A DNA stretch of 46,437 bases, taken from contig WQSR01000005.1 of the NCBI GenBank assembly GCA_009787785.1, positions 1-46,437 on the forward strand. Direction: 5' to 3'. Source of the DNA: Defluviitaleaceae bacterium (GTDB lineage: Bacteria > Bacillota > Clostridia > Lachnospirales > WQUN01). How positions within the stretch are numbered: the stretch's first letter is position 1; each line of letters begins with the position of its first letter. Shown here piece after piece: positions 40,301 through 46,437 of the stretch. The notes under the pieces were generated by a model. It was not told the origin of the DNA, made no database searches, and worked only from the letters and a program-made list of their open reading frames with translations. The position numbers and the translations under genes were made by a program.

Positions 40301-42224
40301 GGCCCGGCTATACCGGAGCGCGACATTTTGGCATTGGGAGGGGGAAAACTTTTCCCAGTTCGCTTCCCATACCCAGCATGAATTTGGCGAGAGCGTGAAC
40401 GAAAACGGCTGGGGCGGCGACGGCGACGGGCACAACGATACCTTCCGGGAGGATTTTACGGATAATCCTGTTTTCGCCTTGGTGCAAACCGACGAAAACG
40501 GCCACGCCACACTATCCTTTACCTTGCCCGGCCAAGTCACCTCGTGGCGGGTGACGGCCCTGGGGCTGACCCGGGAGGGCTACGCGGGGGATGCGCGGGA
40601 AAATATCCTTTCCGCGCTGGACTTTTATGTAGATTTACTACTGACCCCGGAATATCTGCTGGGGGACGATATCGCGGCGGTGGCGCGGGCCCACGGCGCG
40701 GGGAATGATAGCGTGGCCTTCACCTTTGCCGTACTGCAAGACGGCGCGGAGCTATATGCCCACACCACCAATGCGGTACGCCGCGCTTCGTTCAACGCGG
40801 GCAAGCTGGACACCGGCGAATATACCCTGCGCGTCACCGCCGCCTGGGGCACGCACCGCGATACGGTGGAGTTGCCCTTCGCCGTGGTGGCCACGGGCAT
40901 GATTATCGAAAACCAAATACAGGGCATCCTGTCCCCGGAGACCCCCGGCACAGACCCGGCGACCCTTACGATGCGGGACTTGCCCCTGCGCGTCACCCTT
41001 TCCAACGCCAACATCCGCCCCCTGGCCCGGATACTGCACGGGGCGGGCAGTGCGGCGTCCCAGCGCACGGATGAAATCGCCGCCGCCGCCTTCTCCCGCT
41101 ATTTCTTTACCGGGGAGGCGGACTTTGACGCGGTACGCGCCCAGGTGCATCATTGGACGGGGGGGATTCCACAGCTTATTCGGGAAACCCCGAACTTTCT
41201 GTACACAGCGCGCTTCGCCGCCTCCTTCCCCGATATGGTTGACCGGGGGCGCATCCTCAGCTATATAGCCCGGGAAGCCCCAGACATAAACAATGCCACA
41301 GCGCGTGGCGCACGCCTACTGGCCTTGGCCGCTGTGGGAGAGCCGGTGTTACATGAAATCCGAGCCGCCTTCGCCCAGCCGGCCCAATTTGGCTTGAGCG
41401 ATGATTATTTAATGCGCTTGTATCTCGTAGCCGCCATGGTAGCCATCGGCGGCCATGCCGAGGCCGCCGCCATGCTGGCCGCTGTGCCCTCAGTCCCCCC
41501 GGCGGAGCTTTCCCAAAGTACGCAGGAGCATTCCCTTGTCCTGCGCCTGTTCATCCACACCGCCCTCGACCCCCAGCTTGCCCTGGAATATTTGAACCGT
41601 ACCCTGGAAAACCGGTATGTAAGTGCCGTACCCGAGCGCGTCAACTTTGTGCGGCACGCGCAAATGCGCGACGCCACCGTTTCCGAAGTGCAATACACCC
41701 TCCACGGGCGCACCCACACAGCGCGGCTGGAGAATTTCGACCGCCATTCCCTGCACATCACCCCAGCACAATTCCGCGCCCTCAACCTCACCCCCCTCAG
41801 CGGCGAAACGCAATATCAAATCCAATTCTACGGCTACGACCACGCCCACTGGCCCCCGGAAAACGAAGTGATAGACATACAACGCGCCCTCACCCGCACA
41901 AACGGCCTGTACCGGGTCAGCTTGTGGGTCACTCTGCCCTATGGTGTGGACGGTTCCTTCACCGTTTATGATAGAATGCCCAGCAACACGCGCTTTGTGC
42001 CCCTGCACAGACCCTGGCGGCCCGGCGCGCCCTTTTTCTCGGTTCACCATGTACAGCGGCAACTGGTGGAGCTCACATTTTTCTCCACGGCGCGCAATCC
42101 GCGCACCCGCACGCTACATTACTATATAATGCCCCTCTTTGACGGCGACATGGCACCGGCCACGGCATATATCGTCAGCCGCCATGGGGACAGCCCCCGC
42201 TGGGGCATGACACAGGAGGAGTAA
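37368..42224 (+). CDS. Alpha-2-macroglobulin family protein without thioester
   Basis: This is a 1618-residue envelope protein. An N-terminal helix (about 7-27) and a Pro-rich spacer (about 52-70) lead into an Ig-like domain (SPANNTFQVPHTAGIVITFS), MG domains (YTDRSLYRPNDVVDVFG is the conserved MG3/4 start), and the A2M core (FALVQTDENGHATLSFTLPG, TSWRVTALGL). Where other members have the thioester CxEQ, this one has HGAGSAASQRTDE (about 1222-1234), with no cysteine. Bacterial members are thought to trap proteases at the surface. Start at ATG 37368 after AGGGGG; the open frame to the left overlaps gpr and is not used. The PAP2 gene follows after 3 bp. Confidence 0.9.
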   Translation: MRKWGKRKIIVVSCIAVFQAALLVLAFAGARYFQRYDAEDETARNITAENGLVFYPVPPVPTPEPPAPPEPPGIAWAFDFALAPSALGGIHITPLSANAWGVEPDSAFLITAQASSAAHLEAYLSVPGGPAFSLEAYGENAFLLHFAAPLARHRVYRFVYRPTGYAPVSHAFQTADVFRVSATSPANNTFQVPHTAGIVITFSQPLAGDISDAFLIYPPVAGRFIRQDNAYVFAPARLLANTTYTVTLRRGLESVTGEILAEDYTFTFQTHWSDVPRPPFSIPRNQEYETFLPWHEVFIGLEIDRDFDGREFSVYLYEMPTAEAFIYFTSTQAGTRFASLTVEAVEVQGAWQSHFYLFLGQSLPEGYFVAEIHSTLPHARHTARKFIQVSGLSVYSLSLGGEKIFWLHDAATGQPAQGAVVHLGTATVTANHEGIAIAQTGAHPRAMITITYGGYLPFVYAQSTFARRPLLPSERFLSYIYTDRSLYRPNDVVDVFGVIIPRYGHSHMPEDVFTLHIGDMLTLPVTLDGHNSFAVRVPVAGMFGYPLVELRVNGERLMELWGVRFFDYANHAFVISGELDNLAYGIDDEAAFAIAVTNFTGMPIADVAVRERGRHFTTDAYGVAAGRLPVFTHGYGWLPRWQSFWFTITGDAQVSQQISLPHIVVPRDIMMEDEFRGDTLTLRTHEIRIDSINEYARALSPWWDVPPDIYRGAAVAVDFTLEITRYTTTRTMRSQRFCHIQRQTFTTYNFHTASALYRTIAGRTENGMAVISGLPVSGDVLIRYSFVVHYRDAQGRETRIWPGQHIWDDWYTLGARSSIRRFHFALERDTLGIGETTQVSLAEGHLRWTWYSDQPTGELTPVTHGRMLTVLAREGIISVAVGSPQGMELTFTEDSISNAFVLGAYFDGQLIFPVANPARVVFDHSTRELEIEMEFDQASYRPGDEVTLTLTTCRPAQVLISVVDEAAFQGRPHQADFLARLYRSATFWHWEGENFSQFASHTQHEFGESVNENGWGGDGDGHNDTFREDFTDNPVFALVQTDENGHATLSFTLPGQVTSWRVTALGLTREGYAGDARENILSALDFYVDLLLTPEYLLGDDIAAVARAHGAGNDSVAFTFAVLQDGAELYAHTTNAVRRASFNAGKLDTGEYTLRVTAAWGTHRDTVELPFAVVATGMIIENQIQGILSPETPGTDPATLTMRDLPLRVTLSNANIRPLARILHGAGSAASQRTDEIAAAAFSRYFFTGEADFDAVRAQVHHWTGGIPQLIRETPNFLYTARFAASFPDMVDRGRILSYIAREAPDINNATARGARLLALAAVGEPVLHEIRAAFAQPAQFGLSDDYLMRLYLVAAMVAIGGHAEAAAMLAAVPSVPPAELSQSTQEHSLVLRLFIHTALDPQLALEYLNRTLENRYVSAVPERVNFVRHAQMRDATVSEVQYTLHGRTHTARLENFDRHSLHITPAQFRALNLTPLSGETQYQIQFYGYDHAHWPPENEVIDIQRALTRTNGLYRVSLWVTLPYGVDGSFTVYDRMPSNTRFVPLHRPWRPGAPFFSVHHVQRQLVELTFFSTARNPRTRTLHYYIMPLFDGDMAPATAYIVSRHGDSPRWGMTQEE

Positions 42225-42227
42225 GAA

Positions 42228-43163
42228 ATGGAATTGCTTCGTGCATTGGAGGGCATACGCACCCCGTTCTTGGACACGGTGATTGGCCTCATCACCCGCT
42301 TCGGCGAGGAAACCATACTTATCGTGGTATTTTGCGCCTTGTATTGGTGCATCAACAAGCACATGGCCTATGTGATGGGATTTGTTTTCTTCCTGTCCAG
42401 CCTGGCGGTGCAGGGCTTGAAAATCGTCTTCCGCTGGCCCCGGCCCTGGGTCTATGACCCCACCTTCGCGCCGGTGGGCTCCACGGTCAACCCCGCTACC
42501 GGGCTGGCCGAGGGCGGTGCCATCGAAGCCGCCACGGGCTATGCCTTCCCCAGCGGCCATACCCAAAACGCGGCGGCCCTCCTTGGCTCCTTGGGCGCGC
42601 AAATAAAAATAAGAGCGGTAAAGTTCACGCTCTTTGGGCTGGCACTGCTGGTGGGCTTCTCCCGGCTGTATCTCGGGGTGCATTATCTCTCCGATGTGCT
42701 GGTGTCGCTGGCCATAGCCTTCGCTTTAATTTGGGTGGCCATGAAGGTCATCACCCCCGAGGTGGTGAGCGTAAAGCGGGAGCTGGCGGTTGCGCTGGGC
42801 ATCGCCGGGGCGGCTGTGCTGGTGGTGGTTATCGTCATCCTGCGCTACAACGGTATTTTCGGCGAGGCCAGCGAGCCCCATCAGTTGCGTGACGCCTCCC
42901 GGGCGGCGGGGGCGGCCATGGGCTTCGCCATCGGCATGTTCGTGGAGCGCAATTACATCAAGTTCCCCACCCGGGCGCGCAACATCGGCTTCCAAATCCT
43001 TAAATTCGTCATAGGGCTGGCTGTGGTGCTGGGCTTGCAGGAGGGCCTGCGCGTAATGGGCACGGCCCTCTTCCCCGATGCGTTGCGGTATTTCTTCATG
43101 GTGCTCTGGATTGTGCTGGTGTATCCGCTGATAATTAAAAAATTTTTCCCGGCTAAAAATTAA
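42228..43163 (+). CDS. PAP2-family membrane phosphatase
   Basis: This 311-residue polytopic protein has the three phosphatase motifs KIVFRWPRP, PSGH (in YAFPSGHTQNAA) and SRLYLGVHYLSD. Such enzymes dephosphorylate undecaprenyl pyrophosphate or other phospholipids on the outer face. The phosphatase core is followed by about 130 residues with further helices not seen in minimal UppP/BcrC-type proteins. The start follows the A2M stop codon by 3 bp, with AGGAGG inside the A2M end, so the two are in one operon. The 3' end overlaps the convergent reductase by 11 bp. Confidence 0.93.
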   Translation: MELLRALEGIRTPFLDTVIGLITRFGEETILIVVFCALYWCINKHMAYVMGFVFFLSSLAVQGLKIVFRWPRPWVYDPTFAPVGSTVNPATGLAEGGAIEAATGYAFPSGHTQNAAALLGSLGAQIKIRAVKFTLFGLALLVGFSRLYLGVHYLSDVLVSLAIAFALIWVAMKVITPEVVSVKRELAVALGIAGAAVLVVVIVILRYNGIFGEASEPHQLRDASRAAGAAMGFAIGMFVERNYIKFPTRARNIGFQILKFVIGLAVVLGLQEGLRVMGTALFPDALRYFFMVLWIVLVYPLIIKKFFPAKN

Positions 43164-43983
43164 AATCGTCCGGGTCGGGGCCGCCCCGGTGGTCTTGATT
43201 TAGCGCGTCCAGGGCGGCGATTTCCTCCGGGGCCAGGGCGAAGTCGAAGATATTAAAGTTTTCGTCCATGCGGCCGGGGTTGCCGGACTTGGGGATGGCG
43301 ATGATGCCCAAATCCATATTCCAGCGCAGTATGACCTGGGCGGGGGTCTTATTGTATTTCTCGCAGATTTGTGCAATGGCTGTGCTTTCGAAAATCCGTT
43401 GGCGCAGGGGCCCGTTGCCTCCCAGGGGGCTCCAGGACTGGGGGGCGATGCTTTCCCCTCGGCAGAAGGCGATGAGGGGCTTTTGCGTAAGGTAGGGGTG
43501 CATTTCAATCTGGTTGAGGGCGGGGACCACGGTCCACCGCTTTTTTATTTTCTCGATGTGGTGGGCCTGAAAATTGCTGACCCCGATGGCGCGGGCCTTG
43601 CCGGCTTTGTAAATTTTCTCCAGGGCCAGCCAGGCGTCGCTATAATGGCCCTTGCAGGGCCAGTGGATGATATACAAATCCACATAGTCCAGCCCCATGG
43701 CGGCAAGGGAGCTATCCATCGCTCCGGCAACATCCCCGCCGCGCTGGTCCTCGTTCCACAGCTTGGTGGTGAGGAAAATCTCACTCCGGGGGATGCCGCT
43801 TTCCCGGATGGCCTGCCCCACCGACGCCTCGTTGCCGTAGGCACAGGCGGTGTCGATACTGCGGTAGCCCCCGTTGATGGCGTACTTCACCGCGTCCACA
43901 CATTCCGGCCCCTGGGCAAGGCCATAGGTGCCCATGCCCAGCATAGGCATAACAACGCCGTTGTTCAATGTCGTATATTTCAT
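43153..43983 (-). CDS. Aldo/keto reductase
   Basis: This 276-residue NADPH-dependent carbonyl reductase of the AKR superfamily (2,5-diketogluconate reductase-like) has SIDTACAYGNEASVG with catalytic Asp and Tyr, the Lys in FLTTKLW, the His in IIHWPCKG, then AIGVSNF, NQIEMHPYL and the cofactor site IAIPKSGNPGRM. ATG at 43983 is taken because the family begins at MKYTTLNNGVVMPMLGMGTYG (in two parts, YTTLNNG and MPMLGMGTYG). The longer frame would run into the SLH gene. It follows the SLH gene by 4 bp on the same strand. The substrate is unknown. Confidence 0.93.
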   Translation of the reverse strand: MKYTTLNNGVVMPMLGMGTYGLAQGPECVDAVKYAINGGYRSIDTACAYGNEASVGQAIRESGIPRSEIFLTTKLWNEDQRGGDVAGAMDSSLAAMGLDYVDLYIIHWPCKGHYSDAWLALEKIYKAGKARAIGVSNFQAHHIEKIKKRWTVVPALNQIEMHPYLTQKPLIAFCRGESIAPQSWSPLGGNGPLRQRIFESTAIAQICEKYNKTPAQVILRWNMDLGIIAIPKSGNPGRMDENFNIFDFALAPEEIAALDALNQDHRGGPDPDDFNF

Positions 43984-43987
43984 CTGT

Positions 43988-46437
43988 TTAATCCAAATGC
44001 CCCATAACCCGTGCCAGGGAAACGATGACAGCCATCGCCTCCAGCCGCGTGGCGTAGGAATCGGGCCGGAAGGTGGCATCCGGGAAGCCCGCGAAGATGC
44101 CGTAGTTGAGTGCCATCTGCACGCTGAGCCTGTGGCGGGGGGCAATGCTCAAATGGTCGGTAAAATTGGCGGCCAGGGGGTTATCCTGGGGTTCGCGTAT
44201 GGGCCGGCCGTGGGTGAGTGCCGCCGCCGCCATGGAAATCATCTCCTGCCGGGTAATGGGCGCGCCGGGGCGGAAAAATGCCTCCCCGTCCAGCAAGCCC
44301 GCGTACCGCGCCCGCGACACAGGGTCGAAGGCCCAGTGGTTCACAGGCACATCCAGGTACGATTCCAGCGTGTCGCCGGGGGTGGGCAATTGCAGGGCAA
44401 AGGAAAGCAGTTGCGCAAATTCCACCCGGCTGATGGGCGTGTCGGGGGAGAGTATGCCCCCTGCGGCCTGTATCAGCCCTTTATACGCGGCGGTTTCCGC
44501 CGGGTTGAAGCCCCAATGGCCGGGGGGTACGTCGGTGATGTACGCGCCGTTGTTGATAATCCCATGCACCCCGGTGTAAATCGAACGGATAACTACCTCG
44601 TTCACCCGGGGGGAGGTATGGGGCGCGAACTCGATACGCGCCGGCGCAGGGTTGAACCAAAACGCGCCATAGCGCACAATGCCCATCGGGGCCATAATCG
44701 TCTGCACCCATTCCAAGGGCCGCGTAAATTCCCGCACGGTGAAGAATACCTCATGGTTCGACCGGCGCAACAGCTCCACGGTCAAATCCACCAAGGGTGC
44801 CAGGGCCTGGCCGCCGGCATACACCTGCTGTATGCGGCTGTTCAAGGCCGGGTTATTGCTCATATCCGTTAAAGTGATGCGTACATATACCTGGTCGTAG
44901 GGCAACCCCTGGGCGTGGATGGCCCCCCGGGCATCGCGCAGGATATCCAGCAAAAAGGTGGGGAAGCGCAAGGTGCCCAAGCGCGAATGCATTTCAATAA
45001 CCGCGAAGGGATACCGCCAGGCCAAGTCCTCCAGCACGTCCGCCCGTATCCAAATGGAAGCCCGGCCGTCCTGTATCACGGGGAGCACGCGGCCACGGCC
45101 CGTACCCAAATTGAGCCCGTCAATGCGCACAGGAGGCGCGCCGTTGACAAAAATCAAGTTATCGTCCGCCGGCATCCGTTCAAGCAAACGCCTGTCCAGC
45201 TCCGGGCCGGGCTGGGGCTCCTCCGGCTCCGGCATACGGCTGTCGATGATGTGCAAGGTAAAGCTGGGGTGCGCGCCCTGCCGCATTTCAAAGACCAGCG
45301 GCCACGAGCCCACGGGCAACTGCCGCAAGAAGCGCGTATACAAGCGGAAGCCGTCTTCCCCCACCAGGCTGAAATCAATGCCCTCAATCAGGCTATAGTT
45401 CCGGTACATCACCCAGCGGAAAATCTGCCCCTGGTCAAAAAGATGCACCAAAATATCCCGGTGCTGTGCGGCATTGTCGGGGTTCAGGTCAAAGGTGGCC
45501 TCCACGTTGCGCAATATCGCGCTGGGCACCACCGGGGGAAGCACAAAGGTAGCGGGCGTAACCCCCACGCTCTGGGTACCCAGCAAAATATTGCGGGGGG
45601 GGATGGCCGCGCTTACCGTAAAGGGCCATGCTTCGGTGTGGGCACGGGTAGGCGCGCCGGAAACCGTCACCGCCACCCGGGTATCGCTTACCCGGCGGGG
45701 CGTTCCGGCCACAAGGCCCGGCGGCAGACCAAAAACACGGAAATCCCCTTCAAAGATTTCCGGCATAAACTCCGCGCCGCTCAAATCAAAGCGAATCTCC
45801 GTGCTGATGGGCACCCCCACGAACAAAGAATCCACCACATCCCAACTCGCTTCGATGATGCCTGTGGAGAAAATCAGCACAAAGGTGCGCTCTACCCGGT
45901 GGCCCCGGTTTATGCCCGGGGGCGTCTCGGGGATGATGCCTTGCACCGTCACGGTCACTTCCCTGTCGGCCCGCACAACCCCCGTGCCGGATATCGTCAC
46001 CCCCGGGGGGAGGGGGTCTATGGACCAGATAATATCCTCCGGGCCGGGCAACGCGTTTTCCGGGTAGGGTCTGCCGATAGCGCGCAAATCAAAGTTCACG
46101 CCCACCTGCCCCGCCTGGGTGGATAAAACAATGTCCGTGGCATGGGGCATGGGCGTCCAGGTGGCGGTAACGGTGACGGCATGGCCCGGCATGACAAAGG
46201 ACGCCTGGGCCGGGTGGGCGGCACTGTCAATGGTAACATCCGGCGATGTCCACCCGGCGAAATTATAACCCCCCCGCGTACCCGCGATGAGGGTGACACG
46301 GACGCCCTGCACGGCGTAGCTATGGGACGCGCTAAAGCCCGTGCCGCCGCCGCCGTTGACATGAATCATATGGCTGTCGTCGGGGATGGCCCGCCAAGTG
46401 GCGGTGACGGTGAGCGCGTGGGCCGGCATGGTGAAGG
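43988..46437 (-). CDS. S-layer homology (SLH) domain surface protein, 5' end outside the window
   Basis: At least 816 codons are present; the frame stays open at the right edge and the start is missing. The visible N-terminal part has repeats like MPGHAVTVTATW spaced about 70 residues apart (bacterial repeat/InlB-B type, beta-rich), then Ig-like modules and an unassigned middle. The C-terminus has three SLH motifs (ITDVPPGHWGFNPAETAAYK, LDVPVNHWAFDPVSRARYAG, and a weaker one with ALNYGIFAGFPDATFRPDS). SLH domains bind pyruvylated cell-wall polymers, so this protein sits on the cell surface. It ends 4 bp before the reductase start. Confidence 0.9.
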   Translation of the reverse strand, partial: FTMPAHALTVTATWRAIPDDSHMIHVNGGGGTGFSASHSYAVQGVRVTLIAGTRGGYNFAGWTSPDVTIDSAAHPAQASFVMPGHAVTVTATWTPMPHATDIVLSTQAGQVGVNFDLRAIGRPYPENALPGPEDIIWSIDPLPPGVTISGTGVVRADREVTVTVQGIIPETPPGINRGHRVERTFVLIFSTGIIEASWDVVDSLFVGVPISTEIRFDLSGAEFMPEIFEGDFRVFGLPPGLVAGTPRRVSDTRVAVTVSGAPTRAHTEAWPFTVSAAIPPRNILLGTQSVGVTPATFVLPPVVPSAILRNVEATFDLNPDNAAQHRDILVHLFDQGQIFRWVMYRNYSLIEGIDFSLVGEDGFRLYTRFLRQLPVGSWPLVFEMRQGAHPSFTLHIIDSRMPEPEEPQPGPELDRRLLERMPADDNLIFVNGAPPVRIDGLNLGTGRGRVLPVIQDGRASIWIRADVLEDLAWRYPFAVIEMHSRLGTLRFPTFLLDILRDARGAIHAQGLPYDQVYVRITLTDMSNNPALNSRIQQVYAGGQALAPLVDLTVELLRRSNHEVFFTVREFTRPLEWVQTIMAPMGIVRYGAFWFNPAPARIEFAPHTSPRVNEVVIRSIYTGVHGIINNGAYITDVPPGHWGFNPAETAAYKGLIQAAGGILSPDTPISRVEFAQLLSFALQLPTPGDTLESYLDVPVNHWAFDPVSRARYAGLLDGEAFFRPGAPITRQEMISMAAAALTHGRPIREPQDNPLAANFTDHLSIAPRHRLSVQMALNYGIFAGFPDATFRPDSYATRLEAMAVIVSLARVMGHLD

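Overview
The window looks like a chromosomal segment of a spore-forming, anaerobe-type Firmicute (Clostridia-like). The evidence is a germination protease gene (gpr), a spoIIID gene, Gram-positive lipoproteins with lipoboxes, strong AGGAGG ribosome-binding sites and an S-layer (SLH) protein. The host backbone is GC-rich. One block, about 2441-12685, is clearly more AT-rich and is foreign.

The main find is that spoIIID, the mother-cell sporulation regulator, is split in two. Codons 1-38 lie at 2327-2440 and codons 39-89 plus the stop lie at 12686-12841. Joined at the short shared sequence ACATA, the halves give an uninterrupted 89-residue SpoIIID. The 10,245 bp between them is a skin-like integrative element. 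It carries a 520-residue large serine recombinase whose stop codon lies inside the right attachment site. Its other genes are a McrBC-type restriction pair, a two-helix membrane protein, an AAA ATPase coupled to an HTH protein, a HEPN/MNT toxin-antitoxin pair, and an orphan MobC with a possible oriT. The arrangement resembles the sigK skin elements of Bacillus and Clostridioides, but in a different and earlier-acting gene and with defence genes as cargo.

Left of the element are a YtcQ/LplA-type solute-binding lipoprotein and a divergent L-rhamnose mutarotase (rhaM). Right of it are a compact type IV pilus/competence-like operon (GspF, pilin, GspE, minor pilin) and a convergent chemoreceptor. 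Next come a MATE efflux pump with its MarR regulator behind a direct-repeat operator, an S41 peptidase lipoprotein, a type IIA topoisomerase A subunit, and serS.

The minus-strand cluster rsmD-coaD-coiled-coil protein-TerB_N protein follows, then a RelBE-type toxin-antitoxin pair. After that comes a Gld-type ABC exporter operon (ATPase, permease, GldG, DUF4340) divergent from an ECF sigma factor and its zinc-finger anti-sigma factor. The right end holds gpr, a giant alpha-2-macroglobulin-like protein without the thioester motif, a PAP2 phosphatase, an aldo/keto reductase, and an SLH-domain surface protein cut by the window edge. I see no rRNA, tRNA or CRISPR array.
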